Of a stretch of DNA of 64,000 nucleotides, positions 56,194 through 64,000 are shown piece by piece. Each line of letters starts with the position of its first letter. Position 1 is the stretch's first letter. The position numbers and the translations under genes are program-made. Under the pieces are notes generated by a model. That model was not told where the DNA came from. It saw only the letters and a program-made list of their open reading frames with translations, and searched no databases. Source of the DNA: Planctomycetota bacterium (GTDB lineage: Bacteria; Planctomycetota; UBA1135; JADKAF01); contig JADKAF010000002.1 in assembly GCA_016719295.1 (NCBI GenBank), forward strand, positions 62,001 to 126,000, written 5' to 3'.

Positions 56194-59100
56194 CTACCGC
56201 CCGCCCACCGCGCTCTCGAGCGCGTCGAGCGAGAGCTTCTTCTCGAGCTCCATGTTGAGCGCGAGGCCCTTGATCTCGTTCGTGAGCACCTCGAACGAAA
56301 CCGGGGTTCCGGGCTCCAGGATGTTGGTGCCCTTCACCATCGACTCGTAGATCTTCGTGCGGCCGTCGACGTCGTCGGACTTCACGGTGAGCAGCTCCTG
56401 GAGGATGCTCGCCGCGCCGTAGGCCTCGAGCGCCCACACCTCCATCTCCCCGAAGCGCTGGCCGCCGAAGCGAGCCTTGCCACCGAGGGGCTGCTGCGTG
56501 ATGAGCGAGTAGGGACCCGTCGCGCGAGCATGCACCTTGTCGTCGACGAGGTGGTGGAGCTTCAGCATGTAGATGTAGCCCACCGTGACGTCCTGCTCGA
56601 AGGGCTCGCCAGAGCGACCGTCGAAGAGCTTCGACTTGCCGGTAGGCGGCAGCCCCGCCTGCAGCAGCAGCTTCTCGATCTCGTGCTCGGTGGCGCCGTC
56701 GAAGGGCGGCGTCGCCGCGCGGAAGCCGAGCGCCGCGGCGGCCCAGCCGAGGTGCGTCTCCAGGATCTGCCCGACGTTCATGCGCGAAGGCACGCCGAGC
56801 GGATTCAGAACGATGTCGACCGTGGTGCCGTCCTCGAGGAACGGCATGTCCTCCAGAGGGAGGATCTTCGAGATGACGCCCTTGTTGCCGTGGCGTCCGG
56901 CCATCTTGTCGCCAACCGAGAGGTTGCGCTTGGTGGCGATGTAGACCTTCACCATCTCGAGCACGCCGGTGGGCAGCTCGTCACCGCGCGAGAGGCGGTT
57001 CACGAACTTCACCTTCTCGTTCTCGCGGTACTCGATCTTGTCGGAGAACTCGCGCACGATCTCGAGCGCGCGGTCCTTCTGCTTGCGGTCCTCGAGCCCA
57101 TCGACCAGCGTGCGCAGCGCCTCGCGGGCACCCTTCAGCTCCTCGTAGTTCGGCGTATCGCCGATCTTGAGCGGCTTCCCGCCGACCTTGATCTTGTCGG
57201 CGAGCAGCTCTTCGAGGTCCCGCTGCATCGCGCGGATGTAGTCGCGGAAGAGCTCGAGGAACTCCTTCTCCGCCTTCTTGATGTCGTTCAGCGCCTTCAT
57301 GCGCTCGGCGTCGGTCAAGTTCACCTTGCGGGAGAACTTCTGCGCTTCGAGCACGATGCCGTTCACGCCGGAGGGCACGTCGAGCGAGGCGTTCTTCACG
57401 TCCTCACCCGCGCGACCGAAGATCGCGTGCAGCAGCTTCTCTTCGGGCGTGAGCTCCGACTTCGACTTCGGGGCGACCTTGCCGACCAGGATGTCGCCGG
57501 CCTGCACGCGCGTGCCGGGGAGGACGATGCCGGTCTCGTCGAGATTCGCCAGCGCCTTCTCCCCGACGTTGGGGATGTCGCGCGTGAACTCCTCCTTGCC
57601 GAGCTTCGTCTCGCGGATCTCGATGTCGTACTCGTCGATGTGGATCGACGTGTAGACGTCGTCGCGAACCAGGCGCTCCGACACGAGGATCGCGTCCTCG
57701 AAGTTGTAGCCGTCCCAGGTCATGAACGCGACGAGCAGGTTCTTGCCCAGGGCGAGCTCGCCGTTGTGCGTCGAAGCTCCGTCGGCGAGGACCTGCCCCT
57801 TCTTCACCTTGTCGCCGGGCTTCACCAGCGGCGTCTGGTTGAGGCAGGTGCGCTCGTTGAGGCCGCAGAACTTGCGGAGACGGTATTCGTCCTCGCCGAT
57901 CACGATGCGACGAGAGTCGACGTACTTCACGACGCCGGCCTTCTCGGCCTTGACGAGCATGCCCGAGTTCTCGGCGACCACGCGCTCCATGCCGGTGCCG
58001 ACCAGCGGCGGCTCGGTCTTGATGAGCGGCACGGCCTGGCGCTGCATGTTCGAGCCCATCAACGCGCGGTTCGCGTCGTCGTGCTCGAGGAACGGGATGA
58101 GCGCCGCGGACACGCCGATGACCTGCTTCGGCGAGATGTCCATGTACTCGACTTCTTTCCCGTCCACGAGCGCGAAGTCGCCCTTCACGCGCGCCAGGAT
58201 GCGCTCGCCGGAGAACTTGTGCTGCTCGTCGGTCTCGGTGTCCGCCGGCGCGATGATCGCGACCTGCTCCTGATCTGCGCGCAGCCACACGACGTGGTCC
58301 ATCACGCGGCCCTTCTCGATGGTGCGATAGGGCGTGGTGAGGAATCCGTATTCGTCGACGCCCGCGTAGATCGAGAGCGAGGAGATGAGGCCGATGTTCG
58401 TGCCTTCCGGCGTCTCGATCGGGCAGAGCCGCCCGTAGTGGGAGATGTGCACGTCGCGGACTTCGAAGCCCGCGCGCTTGCGATTCAAACCACCCGGTCC
58501 GAGGGCCGAGAGACGGCGCTCGTGCGTGAGCTGCGAGAGCGGGTTCGTTTGGTCGACGACCTGCGAGAGCTCTCCGCGCCCGAAGAAGTAGTCGATCGCC
58601 GAGGAGAAGGTCTTCGAGTTGATGAGGTTTCTCGGGGTGACCGAGTCCTCCTGCTCGAGGTTCATGCGCTCCTGGGCGGTGCGACGGAGCTTGAGGAAGC
58701 CCTTGCGGAACTCATCGCCCGCGAGCTCCATCAGCGTGCGCACACGGCGGTTGCCGAGGTGGTCGATGTCGTCGAGCTCACCCTGCCCGGAGCGCAGCGT
58801 GAGCAGGTACTTGACCGCATCGACCATGTCCTCGGCCTGCAGGCGCTGCTCGGTCTCGGGCGTCTGGCGACCGAACTTGCGGTTCAGGCGGAAGCGGCCG
58901 ACGCGACCGAGGCGGTAGCGCTGCGGATCCCGGAACTTCTCCTCGAAGAGGGCGCGCGCCTTCTCCGGCGCGGCCGGATTCCCCGGGCGCAGCTTCGAGT
59001 AGATCTTGAGCAGCGCGTCCTCATGGCTCTCCGAGGGATCCTCGGCCAGCGAGTTCAGGATGAGGTGGTCGTCGATCGCATCGATGACCTCGACTTCCTT

Positions 59101-59934
59101 GATGTCGCTCTCGGAGATCAGGTTCGCGAGCGCTTCTTCGATCAGCGCCCCTTCCTGGACGATGGGGTTGCCCTCGGCGTCCAGGATCTTCGTGACCGCG
59201 GTCTTGTTGCGGATCTTCTTCGCGAACGCGGCGCTGGTCTCGGCCTTCGCCTTCCTCAGCTTCGTCGTCTTGTAGAACTCGCGGATGATCGACTCGTTGG
59301 ACGAGTACTTCTCGTCCATCGCGCGGATCAGCGTCATCGCGGAGAACTTGCCACTCTGGTCGATGCGGACCTGCAGCGTGTCCTTCTTCGTGACGTTGAC
59401 CTCGATCCACGAGCCGCGCTCGGGGATGATCCAGCAGGAGTGCAGCTTCTTGTCACCCGTGTGGATCTCGACCGAGAAATCGACCCCGGGCGAGCGGTGG
59501 AGCTGGGAGACGATGACGCGCTCGGCGCCGTTGATGATGAACTCCCCGCCCCCGATCATGATCGGGATCTCGCCGAGGTAGACGTCCTCCTCGACGGGCT
59601 CGGGCTTCACCAGACGGACCCGGATCTTGAACGGGTACCCGTAGCTGAGTCGCAGCTTGCGGCATTCGTCCGGCGTGTAGCGCGGCTTGCCGAGCTCGTA
59701 GCCCAGGTACTCCAGGGTCATCTTCTGGTCGAAGCTCTGAATCGGGAAAACCTCCCGCAGCAGCGCTTCGAGACCGATGTCCTCGCGGCGATCCGCCCCC
59801 ACATTGACCTGCAGGAACTCCGCGTAGGAGCGAGTCTGCAGCTCGACGAGATCGGGGACTTGAGCGATCTCGCGGTAGCGGCCGAAGGTGCGGAGGGGCA
59901 TCGAGCCCACCGCTTGAGTACCGTGCTTGTTCAC
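56194..59934 (-). CDS. rpoB: DNA-directed RNA polymerase subunit beta
   Basis: About 1246 residues. FGRYREIAQVPDLVELQ starts the family pattern; the rifampicin region (FFGRGELSQVVDQTNPLSQL, THERRLSALGPGGLNRKRAG), GRHGNKGVISKILPLEDMPF and the C-terminal FGEMEVWALEAYGA are intact. In the rifampicin cluster the sequence is wild-type-like. The start is uncertain: GTG at 59934 has GGAG eight bases upstream; ATG at 59901 (MPLRTFGRY) is the shorter choice. The usual partner rpoC follows after 154 bp. It is 1.3 kb from rplL, an unusually large gap. Confidence 0.95.
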   Translation of the reverse strand: MNKHGTQAVGSMPLRTFGRYREIAQVPDLVELQTRSYAEFLQVNVGADRREDIGLEALLREVFPIQSFDQKMTLEYLGYELGKPRYTPDECRKLRLSYGYPFKIRVRLVKPEPVEEDVYLGEIPIMIGGGEFIINGAERVIVSQLHRSPGVDFSVEIHTGDKKLHSCWIIPERGSWIEVNVTKKDTLQVRIDQSGKFSAMTLIRAMDEKYSSNESIIREFYKTTKLRKAKAETSAAFAKKIRNKTAVTKILDAEGNPIVQEGALIEEALANLISESDIKEVEVIDAIDDHLILNSLAEDPSESHEDALLKIYSKLRPGNPAAPEKARALFEEKFRDPQRYRLGRVGRFRLNRKFGRQTPETEQRLQAEDMVDAVKYLLTLRSGQGELDDIDHLGNRRVRTLMELAGDEFRKGFLKLRRTAQERMNLEQEDSVTPRNLINSKTFSSAIDYFFGRGELSQVVDQTNPLSQLTHERRLSALGPGGLNRKRAGFEVRDVHISHYGRLCPIETPEGTNIGLISSLSIYAGVDEYGFLTTPYRTIEKGRVMDHVVWLRADQEQVAIIAPADTETDEQHKFSGERILARVKGDFALVDGKEVEYMDISPKQVIGVSAALIPFLEHDDANRALMGSNMQRQAVPLIKTEPPLVGTGMERVVAENSGMLVKAEKAGVVKYVDSRRIVIGEDEYRLRKFCGLNERTCLNQTPLVKPGDKVKKGQVLADGASTHNGELALGKNLLVAFMTWDGYNFEDAILVSERLVRDDVYTSIHIDEYDIEIRETKLGKEEFTRDIPNVGEKALANLDETGIVLPGTRVQAGDILVGKVAPKSKSELTPEEKLLHAIFGRAGEDVKNASLDVPSGVNGIVLEAQKFSRKVNLTDAERMKALNDIKKAEKEFLELFRDYIRAMQRDLEELLADKIKVGGKPLKIGDTPNYEELKGAREALRTLVDGLEDRKQKDRALEIVREFSDKIEYRENEKVKFVNRLSRGDELPTGVLEMVKVYIATKRNLSVGDKMAGRHGNKGVISKILPLEDMPFLEDGTTVDIVLNPLGVPSRMNVGQILETHLGWAAAALGFRAATPPFDGATEHEIEKLLLQAGLPPTGKSKLFDGRSGEPFEQDVTVGYIYMLKLHHLVDDKVHARATGPYSLITQQPLGGKARFGGQRFGEMEVWALEAYGAASILQELLTVKSDDVDGRTKIYESMVKGTNILEPGTPVSFEVLTNEIKGLALNMELEKKLSLDALESAVGGR

Positions 59935-60275
59935 AGGGTCCACTCCGTAGGTCTTCGCCGCGCGCAGGGGCTGGCGAGTCAGTCGGATCTCTGGATCGGA
60001 TGGGAGAATGCGCCGCTGCGGAGCGGCGCTCCGAGCGACCACACGCGGCTCACCTCGTCAGGGGTCGCGCTCCGATCTGTTCCGTCGTCGTTCGGTCTGT
60101 CGTCGATCGTTTCGTCGGTCGACCCGAGGTCGTCGGGCTAGATGGCTCTTGTCGGTCCCGACATCTCGCCGTCTTCCGTCGCCGTGGCTTCAGCGGACGT
60201 CGCCGCGTCGGTCGTCGTAGCGTCGGTCGTGTTCGGTGCGTTCGTTCTAGCGTTCTAGGGATCGTCGATCCCGGG

Positions 60276-60329
60276 TCTCCCCCAAGTGCGACGTCTCCCC
60301 CCAGCGCGACGTCTCCCCCAAGTGCGACG
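60276..60329. repeat. three 18-bp tandem repeats upstream of rpoB
   Basis: TCTCCCCCAAGTGCGACG units at 60276, 60294 and 60312; two are identical. Confidence 0.8.
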
Positions 60330-60390
60330 TCCCCCGCGAGGCGCCACGCCGTTCGCGGCAGCACCTGTTGGAAGTCGAGGATGCACTGCC

Positions 60391-60444
60391 AGGTAGGAGA
60401 AGACTGTCAGGTAGGAGAAGACGGTCAGGGAGGAGAGGAACGTC
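60391..60444. repeat. three 18-bp tandem repeats upstream of rpoB, second family
   Basis: AGGTAGGAGAAGACTGTC-type units at 60391, 60409 and 60427. Unrelated in sequence to the array 60 bp away. Confidence 0.8.
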
Positions 60445-60605
60445 GGGGAGGGAAGGCGATGCGGGAAAGTAGCGAGGGTTCGAGATGGGCTCGAGCCCAC
60501 CCACTCCCGCGTCGATCGTCTTCGCGCAGGAATCTGCGCGCTGCGGGATCGATGGCTCTCGCGGGAGCCGGCGCTCGCATCGTTCTCACCAGCCCGATTC
60601 GCAAT

Positions 60606-60686
60606 CGCGCGCTCTGGCCCAGTTCCCGCGCGCTCTTGCCCAGTTCCCGCGCGCTCTCGCCCAGCTCCGCAGTCTTGCCCAGCTCG
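60606..60686. repeat. 21-bp tandem repeats upstream of rpoB, third family
   Basis: Units at 60606, 60627 and 60648 and a shorter fourth (60669), containing GCGCTCTTGCCCAGTTCC. Confidence 0.8.
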
Positions 60687-61249
60687 CCGTTCCGACGCGC
60701 GGGGCGCGCCAGCCAGCGTGCACCTTGCCGGTGCGCCTCGAGCCGGTGAACGTCCAGCGGAGAAAGGCTCAGCGAAGAACGGTCCAGCCAATGCACAGAC
60801 GGAGAGCCGCCCACCGCTCTCGCGTCGCAAGAGCTGGGAAGTCCTCCGTTGGCTGAGTTGCGCTCCGATGACTGGAATGCGCCGAGACCGGGGTTACGCC
60901 GAGCAGGAAGAGAAGGGGTGCGCCGAAGCGCTGCAGGCGGAGCCGTAGCGGCTCAGCTCAGGCGAGCGTCGCGAACACGGAGACGGAGCCCCTCTGGGAG
61001 GTACTCCGACACCGGGCGCTTCCCCCGCCGAAACCCCTCCCCGCCCTGGGGAGGCCGAGACCGAATGGGGCGTGATGATGCCCCGGGACAGGCAGAACCG
61101 CAAGCGCTGCGGCCGAAGCGCCGCGGCCGCCAGCTCCATCCGAGAGGAAGGAGGGCGGCCCCGACGAGCGCGGCGAGCGCAACGAGCGCGGTACGGCTGC
61201 GAGATCCAGGCCGGGGAACTCGACGTGCGAGCCCCCCGAGCCTTCAGGA

Positions 61250-61660
61250 TCAGGCGACCTTGACCTTGCCGCCGGCGTCCTCGAGCTTCTTCTTGAGCTC
61301 GGCAGCCTCGTCCTTGGTCACGCCTTCCTTGACCGGCTTCGGCGCGCCTTCGACCAGGTCCTTCGCTTCCTTCAGGCCGAGGCCCGTGATCGCGCGGACT
61401 TCCTTGATGACGGCGACCTTCTTGGTCGAATCCGGCACGCCTTCGAGGATGACGTCGAATGCCGTCTTCTCCTCGGCGGCCGGAGCGGCAGCGCCACCGC
61501 CGCCAGCGGGCATCGCCACCGCAGCAGCGGCGGCCGACACGCCCCAACGGGCTTCCATCGCCTTCACCAGCTTGGCCGCCTGGCCGAGCTGGAGGGAATC
61601 GATCTGCTTGAAGATCGCCTCGAGCTCGGGGGTGAGCTCGACCGTCGTGGTATCGGACAT
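61250..61660 (-). CDS. rplL: 50S ribosomal protein L7/L12
   Basis: 136 residues. The N-terminal dimer/L10-binding helices, an Ala/Gly/Pro hinge (VAMPAGGGGAAAPAAEEKTA) and the C-terminal factor-binding domain (KKVAVIKEVRAITGLGLKEA, LVEGAPKPVKEGV) are complete. Stalk protein that recruits EF-G and EF-Tu. Confidence 0.98.
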   Translation of the reverse strand: MSDTTTVELTPELEAIFKQIDSLQLGQAAKLVKAMEARWGVSAAAAAVAMPAGGGGAAAPAAEEKTAFDVILEGVPDSTKKVAVIKEVRAITGLGLKEAKDLVEGAPKPVKEGVTKDEAAELKKKLEDAGGKVKVA

Positions 61661-61787
61661 GGTTACAAACCTCGCAGCGTGAATGAGTGTGGTGTTGTTT
61701 CGGAGCAGGGATCACCGCGCTTTCCGCGTCGGCGCGGTCTCTCGACCGCAGGCCGATCGCATGCGAGCGACGGCGAGAGGAGATGAG

Positions 61788-62327
61788 CTAGCCGGCGGCG
61801 ATCTCGCCCCCGGCCTTCTGGACCTTCTGGTCGATGCAGCGGGCCAGCCCGGCCAGGACAGCATTCACCGAAGCCGCGAGTCCGCGGGCCGGTGCGATGG
61901 TCGCAGTCGCGATCATCGCGCGCATGGTCTGGCGATCGGGCAGCTTGGCCAGGGCCGCCGCGTCCTTGCTACCGAGGACCGTCTTCTCGAAGACGGCTCC
62001 GCGGATCTTCAGCTTGGACTTGGCGTTGGCCTTCAGAAGGTCCTCGAGGACCTTCGCGGCGTTGATGGCCTGCTCGACATCGCCGTAGGCGTAGCCGGTC
62101 GGGCCTTTCACCACACCCGTGACATCGAGGTTCTGCTTGGCGAACACGCGATGGGCGATGGTGTTCTTCAGGACGCGGAAGCGGACGTTCTTCTGGGCGA
62201 ACTTGCCGCGCAGGTCGTTGACCTCGGCGACAGAGATGCCGGTGAAGTCCACGAACACTCCGCCGTCGTGCTGCTCGAGCTCGGACTCGAGATCGGCATA
62301 GAGGCAAGTGTTGATCAGGTTCGGCAT
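61788..62327 (-). CDS. rplJ: 50S ribosomal protein L10
   Basis: 179 residues. DFTGISVAEVNDLRGKFAQK, RFRVLKNTIAHRVF and a C-terminal helix for L7/L12 dimers identify the stalk base. Its leader (127-151 bp on either side) contains hairpins; L10 autoregulation is known in E. coli but not shown here. Confidence 0.96.
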   Translation of the reverse strand: MPNLINTCLYADLESELEQHDGGVFVDFTGISVAEVNDLRGKFAQKNVRFRVLKNTIAHRVFAKQNLDVTGVVKGPTGYAYGDVEQAINAAKVLEDLLKANAKSKLKIRGAVFEKTVLGSKDAAALAKLPDRQTMRAMIATATIAPARGLAASVNAVLAGLARCIDQKVQKAGGEIAAG

Positions 62328-62351
62328 GGATTGTTCTCGGTGCGGTCAGCG

Positions 62352-62441
62352 CGCGGAGCTGAGCTCCGGAGCGCGTGGACCCGTGCTGGGATCGGAGAGG
62401 AGCTGCTGGTGAGCGCCGCTCGCGAACGAGCGGAACTCACC
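62352..62441 (-). terminator. two hairpins in the rplA-rplJ spacer
   Basis: CGGAGC-TGA-GCTCCG (near 62354-62368 on the plus strand) repeats the stem seen in the dnaE array. A larger hairpin at 62408-62441 pairs GGTGAG/CTCACC and CCGCTCG/CGAGCGG around a CGAA loop. No U-tract; they may be attenuators between rplKA and rplJL. Confidence 0.55.
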
Positions 62442-62478
62442 GCCGGAGCAGAGGAGCGCTCCGTCCGGCCGGCGTACC

Positions 62479-63165
62479 TCAGTTCTTCACGTTGAGGAGG
62501 ATGCCCGGGCTCATCGTCGTCGAGATGGCGACCTTCAGGATGAAGTTGCCCTTCGTCGACGCGGGCCGGAGCGTGCGGACGTGGTTGAGGAACGCTTCGA
62601 CGTTCTCCTTCAGCGCCCCGACCGAGAACGACTTCTTGCCGACGGGAGCGTGCAGATTGCCGCCCGCGTCGTTGCGGAACTCGATCTTGCCGGCCGCGAA
62701 CTCCGACACGGCGGTCGCCACGTCGGCGGTCACCGTTCCGGCCTTCGGCGAAGGCATCTTGCCCTGGGGGCCGAGCACCTTACCGAGGCGCCCGACGTGC
62801 TTCATCATGTCCGGCGTCGCGATCGCGACGTCGAAGTCGAGCCAGCCGTCGAGGATCTTCTGGGCGAGATCGCCCGAGCCGACCTCGACCGCGCCGGCGG
62901 CCTTGGCCTTCACCGCGTTCTCGCCTTCGGCGAAGGCGATGACGCGAAGGCTCTTGCCGATGCCCTTCGGCAGCGACACGGCTCCACGGACCTGCTGATC
63001 CGAGCGCTTCGCCTCGATACCGAGGCATACCGCGATCTCGACGGTCTCGTCGAACTTGGCGCCCTTCAGGCTGGTCAAGATCTTGAGCGCGTCGTCGAGC
63101 TCGTAGGTGACCGAGGGGTCGATCTTCTTCGCGTTCTCTTCGTAACGCTTACTGCGGCGAACCAT
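62479..63165 (-). CDS. rplA: 50S ribosomal protein L1
   Basis: 228 residues. RYEENAKKIDPSVTYELDDA, VRGAVSLPKGIGKSLRVIAF and GRLGKVLGPQGKMPSPKAGT are diagnostic. L1 stalk and, in E. coli, translational repressor of rplKA. 10 bp after rplK. Confidence 0.98.
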   Translation of the reverse strand: MVRRSKRYEENAKKIDPSVTYELDDALKILTSLKGAKFDETVEIAVCLGIEAKRSDQQVRGAVSLPKGIGKSLRVIAFAEGENAVKAKAAGAVEVGSGDLAQKILDGWLDFDVAIATPDMMKHVGRLGKVLGPQGKMPSPKAGTVTADVATAVSEFAAGKIEFRNDAGGNLHAPVGKKSFSVGALKENVEAFLNHVRTLRPASTKGNFILKVAISTTMSPGILLNVKN

Positions 63166-63175
63166 CGGAGACCTC

Positions 63176-63601
63176 CTAGTCCACCACCGTGATGCCCATG
63201 GAACGAGCGGTGCCCGCGATCACGCGAGCGCCGGCATCGAGATCTCGCGCGTTGAGATCCTTCATCTTGATCTTCGCGATGTCGCGGCACTGGGCCATGG
63301 TGACCTTGCCGACGATCTGCGTGCCCGTGGTCTTCGCGCCGCTGGCGATGTTGATCGCCTTCTTGAGCAGCACGGAGGCCGGCGGAGACTTGTACGCGAG
63401 CTCGAAGCTGCGGTCCTTGAAGACCGTGATCTCGACGGGAATGATCATCCCCATCTGATCGCGCGTGGCATCGTTGAACTGCTTGACGAACGAGGCGATG
63501 TTCACGCCGTGCTGACCGAGCGCAGGTCCCACCGGGGGTGCCGGTGTAGCCTGGCCGGCCGGGCACTGCAACTTGATCTTTGCAGTGACTTCTTTGGCCA
63601 T
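63176..63601 (-). CDS. rplK: 50S ribosomal protein L11
   Basis: 141 residues. The N-terminal KLQCPAGQATPAPPVGPALG carries the proline-rich hinge; SFELAYKSPPASVLLKKA and GTARSMGITVVD end the protein. Part of the GTPase-associated centre. Confidence 0.98.
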   Translation of the reverse strand: MAKEVTAKIKLQCPAGQATPAPPVGPALGQHGVNIASFVKQFNDATRDQMGMIIPVEITVFKDRSFELAYKSPPASVLLKKAINIASGAKTTGTQIVGKVTMAQCRDIAKIKMKDLNARDLDAGARVIAGTARSMGITVVD

Positions 63602-63854
63602 GGGCCCTCCTTGCTCCCTCCCACCGCGCGTTCGGCTCTCTCCGCTGGGTGCGGATCGACGGCCGAGGGCTAGTGCGCGGCGGTGATCGGGAGGAGTCGT
63701 GCTTGGCTCGGGTGAGCGCGGCGCGACTCGGTTGGTTGACTAGGGTTGGTGTTCTTGGTGCGAGAGTCGGATGGTCCGGGGTCGCGCGGCAGAGGTCTTG
63801 CGAGAGAGCGAGATCGCCACGCGAGGACGGAACGAGATGGGACGTCGGCCCTGG
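63602..63854 (-). other. nusG-rplK spacer
   Basis: 253 bp, no gene and no confident promoter recognised. Wider than the usual nusG-rplK distance. Confidence 0.4.
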
Positions 63855-63998
63855 TCAGGACAGCGTCTCCACCTCCCAATGGTCGAGCTCGACCGAGGTC
63901 GAGCGGCCGAGGACATTGATGAGGACGCGGACCTTGCCCTTCTCGGCATCGATCTCCTCGATCGTGCCTTCGTAGCCGAGGAACGCGCCTTCCTTGAT
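63855..63998 (-). CDS. nusG: transcription termination/antitermination protein NusG, C-terminal part
   Basis: The last 47 residues, IKEGAFLGYEGTIEEIDAEK, continuing KGKVRVLINVLGRSTSVELD to the TGA at 63855, form the KOW domain of NusG that contacts Rho or S10. The N-terminal domain is beyond the window edge. secE and tuf would be expected further along. Confidence 0.93.
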   Translation of the reverse strand: MKEGAFLGYEGTIEEIDAEKGKVRVLINVLGRSTSVELDHWEVETLS

Positions 63999-64000
63999 GC

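Larger units (their letters stand above)
59935..61249 (-). other. rplL-rpoB intergenic region, repeat-rich
   Basis: 1.3 kb with no convincing gene. It holds three locally distinct tandem arrays (60276-60329, 60391-60444, 60606-60686) and, nearer rplL, hairpins CCTCCCC-n5-GGGGAGG (61036-61054) and GGGGC-n8-GCCCC (about 61067-61084). I could not identify a confident rpoB promoter. Candidate small open frames on both strands are Arg/Ser/Ala-rich and lack ribosome sites. Confidence 0.55.

Noticed and set aside
60000..60749. Plus-strand Arg/Ser/Ala-rich protein upstream of rpoB
   Set aside because: Composed of the tandem repeats and low-complexity sequence; no start signal or domain.

Overview
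This window is GC-rich DNA from a diderm bacterium. A secretin, type IV pilus genes and a WaaP/Kdo-type kinase imply an outer membrane. Nearly everything is on the minus strand; the exceptions are a carbamoyltransferase, a serine-palmitoyltransferase-like enzyme and dnaE. The lineage cannot be fixed by eye. The combination (expanded ribosomal spacers, no rpsN or rpmD in the spc region, an EF-G with an atypical domain IV, PTS-Ntr genes next to pil genes, a sphingolipid-type gene pair) would fit a planctomycete or another deep-branching GC-rich phylum; this is inference.

Layout in window order. 1-7.6 kb: 3'-truncated pilT, a lipopolysaccharide-kinase-like gene, obgE, rpmA, rplU, an RNase E/G with a very long disordered N-terminus, and a DUF2344 gene overlapping it. 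8-13.2 kb: pilus genes transcribed pilM-pilN-pilO/P-pilQ. 13.3-16.9 kb: an rpoN locus transcribed rpoN-truA-hpf-ptsN-HPr, with rpoN broken by a one-base frameshift. 17-21.8 kb: tRNA-Arg(ACG)-tadA-two tRNA-Ser-SRP RNA-dnaX-ybaB-recR, started by a strong sigma70-type promoter. 21.9-29.5 kb: an argF-like carbamoyltransferase, an SDR dehydrogenase divergent from a serine-palmitoyltransferase-like enzyme, and dnaE. 30-51 kb: a continuous alpha/spc/S10/str array (rplQ back to rpsL), with a DTW/Tsr3-like gene between fusA and rpsG. 51.8-64 kb: rpoC (one-base frameshift), rpoB, rplL, rplJ, rplA, rplK and the 3' end of nusG.

The most unusual signal is not a gene. Many intergenic spaces carry short tandem repeats that begin at, or a few bases from, the 3' end of the neighbouring gene, sometimes including its stop codon. 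The longer arrays (units of about 32-36 bp behind dnaE, the SPT-like gene, rpoA and rpoB, and a degenerate one behind rpsK) mostly share a GCTGG-like head followed by a hairpin. The stem differs by locus, while the loop is TGA or TGAC on the sense strand. Different stems with a constant loop suggest a structured element rather than simple satellite DNA. The ribosomal clusters are correspondingly loose, with 100-600 bp gaps where most bacteria have tens of bases.

Recognisable promoters lie before the S10 cluster (47.2 kb), the str cluster (51.4 kb), infA (34.7 kb), the tRNA-Arg/tadA cluster (21.8 kb) and the SPT-like gene (24.1 kb). A long bidirectional terminator separates the convergent dnaE and rplQ genes.
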